64,000 bases of DNA from Mycobacterium parascrofulaceum ATCC BAA-614 (GCF_000164135.1 NZ_GG770554.1:900743-964742), one strand, 5' to 3'; positions 17,577 to 26,489 are shown, numbered from the stretch's first letter. Translations and numbers: made by a program. The notes: generated by a model not told the origin, from the sequence alone.

Positions 17577-18637
17577 GCCCCGACGGCCGCCGGGCGAACG
17601 CCATCACCGACGTCGGCGGCATCCGCGTCGGCCACCATCACCGGCTCGACCCCGACGCGACCATGGGCGCCGGATGGGCCCGCGGCGTCACCGTCGTGCT
17701 GACCCCGCCCGGAACCGTGGGTGCGGTCGATTGCCGCGGCGGCGCGCCCGGCACCAGGGAGACCGACCTGCTGGATCCTGCCAACACCGTCCGTTACGTC
17801 GATGCCGTGTTGCTCACGGGCGGCAGCGCCTACGGCCTGGCCGCCGCCGACGGCGTGATGCGCTGGCTCGAGGAACGGGAACGCGGGGTGGCAATGGATG
17901 GCGGGGTGGTGCCCATCGTCCCCGGCGCGGTGATCTTCGATCTGCCCGTGGGTGACTGGGCGCTCCGCCCGACGGCCGAGTTCGGCTACCGGGCGTGCGA
18001 AGCCGCCGCGCGGGGCGAGGCCGCGCCGGACGTCGGGGCCGTCGGCGCCGGGGTGGGGGCGCGCGCCGGGGTCCTCAAGGGCGGCGTCGGGACGGCCTCG
18101 ACGATGCTGCCGTGCGGGGTCACCGTCGGCGCGTTGGTGGTGGCGAACTCCGCCGGCGACGTCGCCGACCGGGCCACCGGCCTGCCGTGGATGGCGGACC
18201 TGATCCGGGAGTTCGCGCTGTGCCCGCCGCCGACCGAGCAGGTGGAGGCCCTCGCTCAATTGCCGACCGCGTCGGGACCGCTGGAGAACCCGCTCAATAC
18301 CGTCATCGGGGTGGTGGCGACCGACGCGGCGCTGAGCGCGGCGGCGTGCCGGCGGATTGCCGTCGCCGCCCAGGATGGCCTGGCGCACACCATCCGCCCG
18401 GCGCACACGCCGTACGACGGCGACACGCTGTTCGCGCTCGCGACCGGGGCGGTCGAGGTGCCACCCCCGCCCGACACACCGGGCTCGTTTTCGCCGGAGA
18501 TGCGGCTGGCGGCCGAGGTGGGTGCCGCGGCGGCGGACTGCGTGGCCCGCGCCGTGCTGGCCGGCGTGTTCGCCGCCGATTCGGTCGCGGGGATACCGAC
18601 CTACCGCGACGTATTGCCCGGGGCGTTCCCCCGATGA
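17573..18637 (+). CDS. P1 family peptidase (DmpA/ornithine acetyltransferase fold, Rv1333 type)
   Basis: A 354-residue N-terminal-nucleophile family enzyme. Such proteins autocleave before a Ser or Thr and act as aminopeptidases on small peptides, some on beta-peptides. The N-terminal region ITDVGGIRVGHHH is typical. The probable cleavage site lies in LPCGVTVGALVVANSAG or the preceding GVGTASTM segment (~190), with AVLLTGGSAYGL (~78-89) as a structural motif. The C-terminal half has repeated Ala-rich helices. It starts in the ATGA overlap with the DUF2017 gene. Downstream, the mec-cysO-cysM genes that follow it in M. tuberculosis are absent. Confidence 0.88.
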   Translation: MSPDGRRANAITDVGGIRVGHHHRLDPDATMGAGWARGVTVVLTPPGTVGAVDCRGGAPGTRETDLLDPANTVRYVDAVLLTGGSAYGLAAADGVMRWLEERERGVAMDGGVVPIVPGAVIFDLPVGDWALRPTAEFGYRACEAAARGEAAPDVGAVGAGVGARAGVLKGGVGTASTMLPCGVTVGALVVANSAGDVADRATGLPWMADLIREFALCPPPTEQVEALAQLPTASGPLENPLNTVIGVVATDAALSAAACRRIAVAAQDGLAHTIRPAHTPYDGDTLFALATGAVEVPPPPDTPGSFSPEMRLAAEVGAAAADCVARAVLAGVFAADSVAGIPTYRDVLPGAFPR

Positions 18638-18660
18638 GATCGTGCCCACCGCCGCGCCGG

Positions 18661-18666
18661 TAACCT
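18661..18666 (+). promoter_or_regulatory. Leaderless-type -10 element of the rhomboid gene
   Basis: TAACCT is six bases before the ATG at 18673, so the rhomboid-murI pair can be transcribed independently of the upstream peptidase operon. Confidence 0.5.
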
Positions 18667-18672
18667 GCAGCT

Positions 18673-19353
18673 ATGGGTAAGACCACCCGGAGGCGACGCC
18701 CCGGCACACCGCCGGCGCAGGCGGGGCGGCCCGCGTGGGTGGTGGGCGGGGCCACGATCCTCACCTTCGTCGCGTTGCTCTACCTCATCGAGCTCGTCGA
18801 CCAGTTGACGCGGCACTCGCTGGACGCCAACGGCATCAGGCCGCTCGAGGCCGACGGCCTGTGGGGGATCGTGTTCGCGCCGGTCTTGCACGCCAATTGG
18901 CAGCATCTGATGGCCAACACGGTCCCGCTGCTGGTGCTGGGATTCCTGATGACGCTCGCGGGGCTGAGCCGGTTCGTCTGGGCCACAGCGATCGTGTGGA
19001 TCCTGGGCGGCTTCGGCACCTGGCTCATCGGCGACGTGGGCAGTTCCTGCGGGCCGACCGATCACATCGGGGCCTCCGGCCTGATCTTCGGCTGGCTGGC
19101 CTTCCTGCTGGTGTTCGGGATCTTCGTGCGCAGGTTCGTCGACATCGCGATCGGGCTGGTGGTGTTGTTCGCCTACGGCGGCGTGTTGCTGGGCGCCATG
19201 CCGGTGCTCGGCAGGTGCGGTGGGGTGTCCTGGCAGGGCCACCTCTGCGGCGCGATCGCCGGCGTCGTGGCCGCGTATTGGCTGTCCGCTCCGGAACGCA
19301 AGGCACGTGAGAAGAGGCGGGCCGGCACGGCCACGCCGCGAGCCAAGTCATGA
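18673..19353 (+). CDS. Rhomboid family intramembrane serine protease (Rv1337 type)
   Basis: A 226-residue membrane protein with a basic N-terminal tail (KTTRRRRP) and about six transmembrane segments. The catalytic dyad is visible: Ser135 in [10 protein letters not shown] and His190 in [10 protein letters not shown]. The [10 protein letters not shown] motif (~73-82), which supplies the oxyanion-side His and Asn residues, is also present. It should cleave membrane proteins within the bilayer; substrates are unknown. It is translationally coupled to murI (ATGA at 19350). The 35-bp gap to the preceding gene is where three cysteine-biosynthesis genes sit in M. tuberculosis. Confidence 0.93.
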   Translation: MGKTTRRRRPGTPPAQAGRPAWVVGGATILTFVALLYLIELVDQLTRHSLDANGIRPLEADGLWGIVFAPVLHANWQHLMANTVPLLVLGFLMTLAGLSRFVWATAIVWILGGFGTWLIGDVGSSCGPTDHIGASGLIFGWLAFLLVFGIFVRRFVDIAIGLVVLFAYGGVLLGAMPVLGRCGGVSWQGHLCGAIAGVVAAYWLSAPERKAREKRRAGTATPRAKS

Positions 19354-20165
19354 GCTCGTCGTTGGCTCCCGTCGGGATCTTCGACTCCGGAGTCGGGGGT
19401 CTGACCGTCGCGCGGGCGATCATCGATCAGCTGCCCGACGAGGACATCGTCTACGTCGGCGACACCGGCCACGGGCCGTACGGGCCGCTGACGATCCCGG
19501 AGGTCCGCGCGCACGCGTTGGCCATCGGCGACGACTTGGTCGGGCGCGGGGTCAAGGCGTTGGTGATCGCGTGCAACACCGCGTCGGCGGCCTGCCTGCG
19601 CGACGCGCGCGAGCGTTACGACGTGCCGGTCGTGGAGGTGATCCTGCCGGCGGTGCGGCGTGCCGTCGCCACCACGCGCAACGGCCGCATCGGGGTCATC
19701 GGCACGCAGGCGACCATCAACTCGCACGCTTATCAGGACGCGTTCGCCGCCGCCCGCGACACCGAGGTCACCGCGGTTGCCTGTCCGCGCTTCGTCGACT
19801 TCGTCGAGCGCGGCGTGACCAGTGGCCGCCAGGTGCTCGGACTGGCCGAGGGTTACCTCGAGCCGCTGCAACGCGCACAGGTCGACACGCTGGTGCTCGG
19901 CTGCACGCACTACCCCCTGCTGTCCGGGTTGATCCAGTTGGCGATGGGCGAGCAGGTGACGCTGGTGTCGAGCGCCGAGGAAACGGCGAAGGAAGTGCTT
20001 CGGGTGCTCACCGAGCGCGACTTGCTGCGCGCGCATGAAGCGCCGCCCGCCACCCGGGTCTTCGAAGCCACCGGCGACCCCGAGGCCTTCACCAAGCTGG
20101 CGGCGCGGTTCCTGGGCCCCGCGGTCACCGGCGTGCAACCCGTTCACCACGTGGGGATCGACTAG
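19350..20165 (+). CDS. murI: Glutamate racemase
   Basis: A 271-residue enzyme. It supplies D-glutamate for peptidoglycan. Both catalytic cysteines are present in their motifs: C75 in VIACNTASA and C185 in LGCTHYPLL. The N-terminal [10 protein letters not shown] and the [10 protein letters not shown] substrate loop are intact. The start overlaps the rhomboid stop by four bases. It is followed by a 108-bp tandem repeat, which begins five bases after the stop codon. Confidence 0.96.
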   Translation: MSSSLAPVGIFDSGVGGLTVARAIIDQLPDEDIVYVGDTGHGPYGPLTIPEVRAHALAIGDDLVGRGVKALVIACNTASAACLRDARERYDVPVVEVILPAVRRAVATTRNGRIGVIGTQATINSHAYQDAFAAARDTEVTAVACPRFVDFVERGVTSGRQVLGLAEGYLEPLQRAQVDTLVLGCTHYPLLSGLIQLAMGEQVTLVSSAEETAKEVLRVLTERDLLRAHEAPPATRVFEATGDPEAFTKLAARFLGPAVTGVQPVHHVGID

Positions 20166-20169
20166 TGCG

Positions 20170-20277
20170 GATGGTGGCGACCCACGTCGCCCGGCTTCGC
20201 CGCGCTCGTGATCGCCACGGGCCGATGGTGGCGACCCACTTCGCCCGGCTTCGCCGGACTCGTGATCGCCACGGGCC
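20170..20277 (+). repeat. Two-copy 54-bp tandem repeat (VNTR candidate)
   Basis: Copies at 20170-20223 and 20224-20277 differ at only 3 of 54 positions. Each starts GATGGTGGCGACCCAC, contains CGCCCGGCTTCGCC and ends GATCGCCACGGGCC. The low divergence suggests recent duplication. The location between murI and the following gene is intergenic, as is usual for mycobacterial MIRU/VNTR loci. Confidence 0.9.
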
Positions 20278-20349
20278 GGTGCCCACGAGATTCTCATCAC
20301 ACCAATGCGGCGATGTTTTCGTCACGGTTGTATCGGGCATGGCACAGTA

Positions 20350-21132
20350 GTGTCCGTGCGAATAACCGTGCTCGGCTGCTCGGGCAGCGTGGTGGGGCCG
20401 GATTCGCCCGCGTCGGGTTATCTGCTCCGGGCACCGGACACTCCGCCGTTGGTTCTCGACTTCGGCGGGGGCGTGCTGGGCGCGCTGCAGCGCTACGCCG
20501 ATCCCGCCTCCGTGCACGTGCTCCTCACCCATCTGCACGCCGACCACTGCTTGGATCTGCCCGGCCTGTTCGTGTGGCGGCGCTACCACCCATCACGCCC
20601 GGACGGCAAAGCGCTGCTCTACGGTCCCGGCGACACCTGGTCTCGGCTCGGGGCGGCGTCGTCACCGTACGGAGGCGAAATCGACGACTGCTCAGACATT
20701 TTCGACGTTCGACACTGGGTCGACGGCGAACCGGTGACCTTCGGCTCGCTCACGGTGACGCCGCGGGTGGTGGCCCACCCGACGGAGTCCTACGGGATGC
20801 GGATCACCGATTCCACCGGCGCGTCGTTCGTCTACAGCGGTGACACCGGCGTCTGCGACCAGCTCGTCGAGCTGGCCCGTGACGCCGACGTCTTTCTCTG
20901 CGAGGCCTCCTGGACGCACTCGCCGGATCGCCCGCCCGCTCTGCACCTGTCGGGCACCGAGGCCGGCAGGACCGCGACGCAGGCCGGTGTGCGCGAGCTG
21001 TTGCTGACCCACATCCCGCCGTGGACCTCGCGCGAGGACGTGATCAGCGAGGCCAAGGCCGAGTTCGACGGCCCCGTGCATGCGGTGGTGTGCGGCGAGA
21101 CGTTCGATATCCGCCGCTCTGAGAGGGTCTGA
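20350..21132 (+). CDS. Metallo-beta-lactamase-fold phosphodiesterase (Rv1339 type)
   Basis: A 260-residue MBL-fold protein with the metal motif THLHADH (H61, H63, D65, H66), further ligands in VVAHPTESYG, and YSGDTGVC as the bridging Asp motif. Rv1339 has been described as an atypical class II cyclic-nucleotide phosphodiesterase that lowers cAMP. By family it could equally be called a RNase Z-like hydrolase. The GTG at 20350 is used; another GTG at 20356 is equally possible. It lies between murI and rph as in M. tuberculosis. With the membrane cyclase at 0.3-2 kb, both cAMP synthesis and breakdown would be encoded within 20 kb. Confidence 0.88.
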   Translation: MSVRITVLGCSGSVVGPDSPASGYLLRAPDTPPLVLDFGGGVLGALQRYADPASVHVLLTHLHADHCLDLPGLFVWRRYHPSRPDGKALLYGPGDTWSRLGAASSPYGGEIDDCSDIFDVRHWVDGEPVTFGSLTVTPRVVAHPTESYGMRITDSTGASFVYSGDTGVCDQLVELARDADVFLCEASWTHSPDRPPALHLSGTEAGRTATQAGVRELLLTHIPPWTSREDVISEAKAEFDGPVHAVVCGETFDIRRSERV

Positions 21133-21142
21133 GCATCCGCGT

Positions 21143-21148
21143 TAGGGT
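21143..21148 (+). promoter_or_regulatory. Leaderless-type -10 element of rph
   Basis: TAGGGT lies six bases before the rph GTG at 21155. The gap from the previous stop is only 22 bp. Confidence 0.45.
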
Positions 21149-21154
21149 GGCGTC

Positions 21155-21934
<780 letters not shown>

Positions 21935-22107
21935 GCCGGCGGTCGGTCGCCGCCCATGGTCACGGCGCGGTGGCATCACTGCGCCTTAGCGTCGCCATTG
22001 TCGTCGGCTCAAAGTCCAAAGCCTTGCGCATTACCGTTCTGGTAAACTAAATCAACACTCATCAATTTGGCAGCAGCCAATGTTTCACCCCCTTTTAGGA
22101 TCAATCG

Positions 22108-22707
22108 ATGGTTAGTCGGCCAGCCCCACTTGAACATGCCTTTCTCAATACCCCGTGGTGGGCAATGGGGCAGATGACGCGGTCACATACGGAACCGCGG
22201 ATCAACGAAGTCGCGACCCGCGCAAGGGCGGGTTTGCTCAATATCATCTCGGCAATCACGATCGCGTTATTGCTGTTGCGCCCGGAAACCGACCCGGTGA
22301 TCATCGTTGGCCCATTCGTGCTGTTTGATATGTTGGCCGCGGCGGTAACCGGCTTAACTCCATTCAGCCCCACCGGCATTCTCGGCACGGCGCTGACGAT
22401 GAACATTCGTCCGGTGTGGAAACCAACGCGGCCGAAACGGTTTGCCTGGTTGCTGGGTGCCGGTCTCGCAGCGACGTGCCTCGCCATGCGCCTCTTGGGG
22501 GCGTCGCCCGTAGCGATGGCGGCCGTTGTCGCGGTCTGCTTTGTTCTGACATGGTCGGAGGCCACGTTGGGATTTTGCGTGGGCTGTTACATGCACAAAT
22601 TGATTTGGGGCTGCCAAGACTGCGAAGTCCCATATGTCAGGGGAATAGCCCCGGGGCCGGCGATAAACGCGGAAACTCCAGCAATAAACTTGGAAAGTCA
22701 CGCGTAG
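22108..22707 (+). CDS. DUF4395 family membrane protein
   Basis: A 199-residue protein with three to four hydrophobic helices (about 40-57, 66-90, 110-128, 132-150). A cysteine cluster, FCVGCYMHKLIWGCQDC (~155-171), is characteristic of DUF4395, a family often found near sulfur-transfer or thioredoxin-type genes. Function is unknown; thiol chemistry at the membrane is a guess. Its DNA is visibly less GC-rich than its neighbours, with codons such as TTA, ATA and AAA that are rare elsewhere in the window. It interrupts the conserved rph-rdgB order. Both point to horizontal acquisition. Confidence 0.8.
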   Translation: MVSRPAPLEHAFLNTPWWAMGQMTRSHTEPRINEVATRARAGLLNIISAITIALLLLRPETDPVIIVGPFVLFDMLAAAVTGLTPFSPTGILGTALTMNIRPVWKPTRPKRFAWLLGAGLAATCLAMRLLGASPVAMAAVVAVCFVLTWSEATLGFCVGCYMHKLIWGCQDCEVPYVRGIAPGPAINAETPAINLESHA

Positions 22708-22744
22708 ATCGGGTGAATCACCCGATCGTCGAGCCCGGCTTGGG

Positions 22745-23845
22745 TTAGCTCGCGCCCGCCGCGATCACCTGGTCCACCTCGAGGGCGCGGTCGGCCATCT
22801 CGGCGTGTGCCTTGTCCAGAGCTTCGGCTTGGTCTTCGTCGGCCTTCATCAGCGCCTCGATGTCGAAGTTGGCCATGTCGTGGACACCCATGTCCCGGAA
22901 CGCCCTCTGCACCTTGTCGCCCCACAGCCCGATGTCCTTGACGATCGGCACGATGCGGCTGAACAGGTGTGAGCGGAACTGGATCATCAGCGGCGAGGTG
23001 TCGACCCACTCGGCACACGCCTTGACGTCCAAGCCGAGCGTCTCGAAGACCTCCTCGCCGCGGAACCGGTCGCGCATCAGGTAGCAGGCGTCCACGACGA
23101 ACTCCTCGCGTTCGTCCCGCTCGGCCTCGGTCAGCGCGGAGTAGTAGTCCTTGAGCGAGATCCGGCCGAAGGCGACGTGCCGGGCCTCGTCCTGCATGAC
23201 GTAGGCCAGCACCTGCTTGGCCAGCGAATCCGGCGCGGCCATGTCCCGCAGCACCCCGAAGGCGGCGAGTGCGAGGCCCTCGATCAGAACCTGCATGCCG
23301 AGGTAGGGCATGTCCCAGCGCGAGTCGCGCAGGGTGTCGTCCAACAGTGCCGTCAGGTGCTTGTTGATCGGGTAGACCAGGCCGGCCTTCTCCTGCAGCA
23401 GCCGCGAGAACGCCTCGACGTGCCGGGCCTCGTCCATGGTCTGGGTGGCCGCGTAGAACTTGGCGTCCAGGTCCGGCACGACCTCGACGATCTTGGCCGC
23501 GCACACCATCGCGCCCTGCTCGCCGTGCAGGAACTGCGAGAGCTGCCAGGCCTGGAAGTGCTGGCGCATCTCGGCGCGCCGCGCGTCGTCGGCGGCGTCC
23601 CACATCGGGCTGCCGAACAGCGGATGGAATTCGTCGGGCAACCCGACCGGGTTCATCGGGTCTACGTCTTGCGCCCAGTCGATGCGCGACTGCGCATCCC
23701 ACTGCTTGTCTTTTCCCTTCTGGTACAGCGACAGCAGTCGGGCGCGCCCCTCGTCGTACTCCCAGGTGAAGCGCGCGTTGCCGGCGCTGGGGACCTCCCA
23801 CGAGTACGGGGAGGGCACGTCGGTGTACTTGTCCCTCGTGGTCAT
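22745..23845 (-). CDS. Ferritin-like di-iron protein
   Basis: A 366-residue helical protein. The four-helix bundle metal motifs are visible: Glu in GEQGAMVCAAK (~108-118), EAR-H in MDEARHVEAF (~137-146), Glu in LIEGLALAAFG (~187-197), and a second QDEARHVAFGR (~217-227). The pattern EX28-37DEARH twice is that of bacterial di-iron oxygenases and oxidases, including N-oxygenases and R2-like proteins. Substrate is unknown. The ATG at 23845 has an AAGGGCGG ribosome site. It converges on the DUF4395 gene with 37 bp between stops. A GntR-type operator lies just upstream. Confidence 0.8.
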   Translation of the reverse strand: MTTRDKYTDVPSPYSWEVPSAGNARFTWEYDEGRARLLSLYQKGKDKQWDAQSRIDWAQDVDPMNPVGLPDEFHPLFGSPMWDAADDARRAEMRQHFQAWQLSQFLHGEQGAMVCAAKIVEVVPDLDAKFYAATQTMDEARHVEAFSRLLQEKAGLVYPINKHLTALLDDTLRDSRWDMPYLGMQVLIEGLALAAFGVLRDMAAPDSLAKQVLAYVMQDEARHVAFGRISLKDYYSALTEAERDEREEFVVDACYLMRDRFRGEEVFETLGLDVKACAEWVDTSPLMIQFRSHLFSRIVPIVKDIGLWGDKVQRAFRDMGVHDMANFDIEALMKADEDQAEALDKAHAEMADRALEVDQVIAAGAS

Positions 23846-23863
23846 GAGCCGCCCTTCTCTACC

Positions 23864-23882
23864 TGGTATGACCAGTGGTCAT
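23864..23882. promoter_or_regulatory. Palindromic operator upstream of the ferritin-like gene
   Basis: Two overlapping perfect palindromes: TGGT-ATG-ACCA at 23864-23874 and ATGACC-AGT-GGTCAT at 23868-23882. The TGGT-N3-ACCA form is that bound by FadR-type GntR regulators. It begins 18 bp before the ATG at 23845 and would overlap the promoter or leader, suggesting repression. Confidence 0.55.
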
Positions 23883-24072
23883 ATGACGGGTATCACATTG
23901 CGCCGCGTCCGGCGGCGCTGTCAACCCTCTGGAACCGGGAATGGCTCGCTGGCCGGTGCGCGATATCGCTGGACCGGGCCGCGGGCGAACGTCGGCGCGG
24001 ACCTTCCGGCTAATTTGTTGTCGTGTGGGTAGCGGTTCTTGCGGAGGTGACGGCGATGCGTCGGATCAAGCG

Positions 24073-24675
24073 GTGACCGAACTCTTGGTCGCGAGCCGCA
24101 ATCCCAAGAAGCTGCGCGAATTGCGCCGCGTCCTCGACGCGGCCGGCTTGACGCGGCTGGCGTTGCGGTCTCTGCGCGACGTGCCGCCCTTCGAGGAGGC
24201 GCCCGAAACGGGCGCGACCTTCGAGGACAACGCGTTGGCCAAGGCGCGGGATGCCTTCGCCGCGACGGGCATGGCTTCGGTGGCCGACGACTCCGGTCTG
24301 GAGGTGGCCGCGTTGAACGGCATGCCCGGCGTGCTGTCGGCGCGCTGGTCGGGCACGCACGGCGACGACGCGGCGAACACCGCGCTGTTGCTGGCGCAGT
24401 TGCGTGACGTGCCCGACGAGCGTCGCGGCGCTGCGTTCGTGTCCGCCTGCGCGCTGGCGGGGCCGTTCGGGGAGGTCGTCGTCCGCGGCGAGTGGACCGG
24501 CAGCATCGCCCACGAACCCCGCGGCGACGGCGGCTTCGGTTATGACCCGGTCTTCGTTCCCGACGGCTCCGATCGCACCGCGGCGCAGCTCAGTCCCGAA
24601 GAGAAGGACGCGGTCTCCCATCGCGGCCGCGCCCTCGCGCAGTTGGTGCCGGCGCTCCGCGACCTGCCTAGCTAG
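24073..24675 (+). CDS. rdgB: dITP/XTP pyrophosphatase (RdgB/HAM1)
   Basis: A 200-residue house-cleaning enzyme. It hydrolyses dITP, ITP and XTP to monophosphates, keeping deaminated purines out of DNA and RNA. Motifs in order: SRNPKKLRELR (substrate-binding N-terminus), FEDNALAKA, VADDSGLEV (metal/catalytic Asp), GGFGYDPVF and SHRGRA near the C-terminus. The GTG at 24073 gives the normal length and starts VTELLVAS; the open frame upstream to 23941 lacks family similarity. It converges on the DUF3817 gene. Confidence 0.95.
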   Translation: MTELLVASRNPKKLRELRRVLDAAGLTRLALRSLRDVPPFEEAPETGATFEDNALAKARDAFAATGMASVADDSGLEVAALNGMPGVLSARWSGTHGDDAANTALLLAQLRDVPDERRGAAFVSACALAGPFGEVVVRGEWTGSIAHEPRGDGGFGYDPVFVPDGSDRTAAQLSPEEKDAVSHRGRALAQLVPALRDLPS

Positions 24676-24708
24676 CGCCGGCCGGGCGGGAAGCTGGCCG
24701 CTCGAGCA

Positions 24709-25050
24709 CTACAGCCCGAAGCGGGCCTTGACGTCCCTGGTCTGGAAGTGCTCGACGATGATGCCCAGCAGCGGGATCGTCCCGGCGAGCAGCACGCCGA
24801 TCGTCTTGGGAATCGGCCACCGCACCTTGACCGCCAGGTTGAACGCGGTCAGGACGTAGACGAAGTACACCCAGCCGTGCACCACCTCGATCCAGCGGAT
24901 CTCGTGGTGCAACACCAGGTGGGAGAAGATCTCGTAGCACAGCGCGATCAGCCACAGACCCGTCGCCCACGCCATGACCCGGTAGCCGAGCAACGCGGTG
25001 CGGATCTTCTCGACGGGGAAGGCCGACGCCGATTTCTCCGGTGTGGTCAT
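24709..25050 (-). CDS. DUF3817 membrane protein (Rv1342c type)
   Basis: A 113-residue protein with three predicted transmembrane helices (~20-45, 55-75, 82-102) and the conserved segment HEIRWIEVVHGWVYFVYVL. DUF3817 proteins are small integral membrane proteins of unknown role, widespread in actinobacteria. The start ATG overlaps the stop of the upstream lipoprotein gene by four bases, so the two are co-translated. The pair corresponds to Rv1343c-Rv1342c. Confidence 0.85.
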   Translation of the reverse strand: MTTPEKSASAFPVEKIRTALLGYRVMAWATGLWLIALCYEIFSHLVLHHEIRWIEVVHGWVYFVYVLTAFNLAVKVRWPIPKTIGVLLAGTIPLLGIIVEHFQTRDVKARFGL

Positions 25051-25427
25051 GCGGTGGTCCTGTTCTGTTTTTCGGTGTCTTGTCTGGCGAGCTCGGCGAG
25101 GTAGGCGTTGTACTGGGCCAACGCGGGATCGTCGGACGGCTGGTGCGCCGGCGCGGGGCGCTCGGGCAGCAAGCCCGCGGGTATCTCGGTCTGGGCGGCG
25201 TCCTGCTCGGGCTCCGGCGGCATCTCCTCATAACGCACGTATTTGCGGTACGCGTACACGCAGAACCAGGCGAACAGCGGCCATTGCAGCGCGTAGCCCA
25301 GGTTCTGGAACGTGCCCGAGACAGACTGGAATCGGGTCCACTGCCACCAGCCCAACGCCAGGCAACCGCAGGCCGCGACGATCACCAAGGCGATCAGAGC
25401 GGGCCTGCGACGACGGGTGGTGGACAC
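25047..25427 (-). CDS. lprD: Conserved lipoprotein LprD
   Basis: A 126-residue protein, the length I recall for Rv1343c. A basic start (STTRRRRP) leads into a hydrophobic stretch ending VAAC, which fits a lipobox, with a second Cys two residues later. A second hydrophobic helix (YALQWPLFAWFCVYAY) follows, then a Pro/Glu-rich hydrophilic tail. It may be lipid-anchored or simply a two-helix membrane protein. I chose the GTG at 25427 over the longer frame from 25508: a minus-strand TACCTT lies exactly six bases upstream, and the extra 27 residues look non-coding. Confidence 0.75.
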   Translation of the reverse strand: MSTTRRRRPALIALVIVAACGCLALGWWQWTRFQSVSGTFQNLGYALQWPLFAWFCVYAYRKYVRYEEMPPEPEQDAAQTEIPAGLLPERPAPAHQPSDDPALAQYNAYLAELARQDTEKQNRTTA

Positions 25428-25433
25428 CCCTTG

Positions 25434-25439
25434 AAGGTA
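25434..25439 (-). promoter_or_regulatory. Leaderless-type -10 element of lprD
   Basis: Minus-strand TACCTT is followed by six bases and the GTG at 25427. It sets the start and drives the lprD-DUF3817 pair. Confidence 0.45.
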
Positions 25440-25511
25440 CCGCTCACGATTTGGGTCCGACGAATTCGCCGACGGGTCGGTCCCGGTGCCGAGCGGTACG
25501 ATCGGCACGCT

Positions 25512-25595
25512 GCGGGCGTGATGAAATTGGCAAACATGCCGGCTTTAGGTGCCGGTGCTCGGGAGAGCTTGAGGGTTCGAGTCCCTCCGCCCGCA
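25512..25595 (+). tRNA. tRNA-Leu, anticodon UAG
   Basis: An 84-base class II tRNA. The acceptor stem GCGGGCG (25512-25518) pairs perfectly with CGCCCGC (25588-25594), and discriminator A is at 25595. The anticodon stem CCGGC/GCCGG encloses loop TTTAGGT, giving anticodon TAG for CUN leucine codons, mainly CUA. A long variable arm (TGCTCGGGAGAGC) is typical of tRNA-Leu. The T-arm contains GGTTCGAGTCC. CCA is not encoded. The following 76 bases hold no obvious attachment-site duplicate. Confidence 0.97.
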
Positions 25596-25671
25596 CTGAT
25601 GTTGGCCATCGCGAGGCGTTAAACCCCGTGTGCGGGGTACATGCACTCCACGGGGACGCAAGGGAGACGCC

Positions 25672-25977
25672 ATGGCCACCGAAAACCAATGCGAGCATGC
25701 CCTCACCGCGAAAGATGCGGAACTGGCCGAGCGCAGGGCCGGTGAGGCTCGCGAACGCGCCGCGCACGCGGGGCTCTCGGCCGCTCGCAGCCTCGAGGAA
25801 TCGGCCCTCAGACACGAACGGGTGGCGCGGGTGCAAGACCGGGCCGTCGAGCAAGGCGTGTCGCATGTGGGCGTTCACCGCGATTCGGCGGCCCATCATC
25901 GCGAATTCGCGGCCGAGGATCGCAAGCTGGCCGAGCTCAAGCGAAAAGAGTCCGAGGCCGACCTGGCCGTCGATTAA
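25672..25977 (+). CDS. Small charged helical protein, unknown function
   Basis: A 101-residue hydrophilic protein rich in Ala, Glu, Arg and His. It is predicted to be nearly all helix with repeating ER/AxHAG and HRDSAAHHREFAAEDRK segments, suggesting a coiled coil or helical hairpin. There is no signal peptide and a single Cys near the N-terminus. The ATG at 25672 has a good AAGGGAGA ribosome site 8 bases upstream. The stop overlaps the convergent DCC gene by 4 bases. I do not recognise a family. It lies where the siderophore genes mbtK-N are found in M. tuberculosis. Confidence 0.65.
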   Translation: MATENQCEHALTAKDAELAERRAGEARERAAHAGLSAARSLEESALRHERVARVQDRAVEQGVSHVGVHRDSAAHHREFAAEDRKLAELKRKESEADLAVD

Positions 25978-26399
25978 GCGTCCAGGAAACGCGCGCGCAC
26001 TTCTGGCGGGGGAACCGGGCACGTGTCGTACTTGCCGAAGATGCGGTAGCGGATGCCGGCAACCTTGTCGTAAAGCCAGTCGCGCACGGGGGCCGGGATG
26101 ATCCGGGCCACCCCGAACAGCTTCCACGGGCCGCCGAGGTAATCGACCACTCGCATCGCGGCGGCGGATCGGACGGCCACCCGCTCCTCCGGCTCGCCGG
26201 GTTGGTCGACGAAAACCACTGAGTCCACGTCTTTGATGGTGGGGTGCCGCGCGACGACAGCCTGGGCGTAGTCGCTGTCGAGGGCCGCGAAGCGCAGGGT
26301 GCCGTGGGGATCGAACCGAAGTATCGTCCGCACCGCCGAGTTGCAGACGCCGCAAACTCCGTCGTAGAGCAAGACGGGAGACACCGTTTCACCGCTCAT
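25974..26399 (-). CDS. DCC family thiol-disulfide oxidoreductase-like protein (DUF393)
   Basis: A 141-residue protein with the family motif YDGVCGVCN at ~13-21, whose D-x2-C-x2-C gives the DCC name. The family has a thioredoxin-like fold and is presumed to act in thiol-disulfide exchange; substrates are unknown. The C-terminal half carries KLFGVARIIPAPVRDWLYDKVAGIRYRIFGKYDTCPVP, typical of the group, including a late Cys. A minus-strand TAGCCT lies six bases before the ATG with GGAGGT in between, so the start has both leaderless and Shine-Dalgarno features. Confidence 0.85.
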   Translation of the reverse strand: MSGETVSPVLLYDGVCGVCNSAVRTILRFDPHGTLRFAALDSDYAQAVVARHPTIKDVDSVVFVDQPGEPEERVAVRSAAAMRVVDYLGGPWKLFGVARIIPAPVRDWLYDKVAGIRYRIFGKYDTCPVPPPEVRARFLDA

Positions 26400-26432
26400 A
26401 CCTCCAGGCTACGGCGATGCCGGCCGCTCGGG

Positions 26433-26461
26433 TTGACCTTCGGTAAGGCAACCCTTAGTTT
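26433..26461 (+). promoter_or_regulatory. Iron-regulated promoter with IdeR-like box
   Basis: -35 TTGACC (26433-26438) and -10 TAGTTT (26456-26461) are separated by the ideal 17 bp. The stretch 26439-26457 matches the 19-bp IdeR consensus at 14 positions (TTCGGTAAGG followed by CAACCCTTA). IdeR-Fe2+ bound here would block polymerase. It lies 29 bp before the TetR start and so controls TetR-irtA-irtB. Confidence 0.7.
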
Positions 26462-26489
26462 GTGGGGGTAACAAACCGGGAGGTGGCGG

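Noticed and set aside
25596..25671. tRNA-Leu 3' end as an integration site
   Set aside because: No duplicate of the tRNA 3' end or integrase gene was seen in the window.
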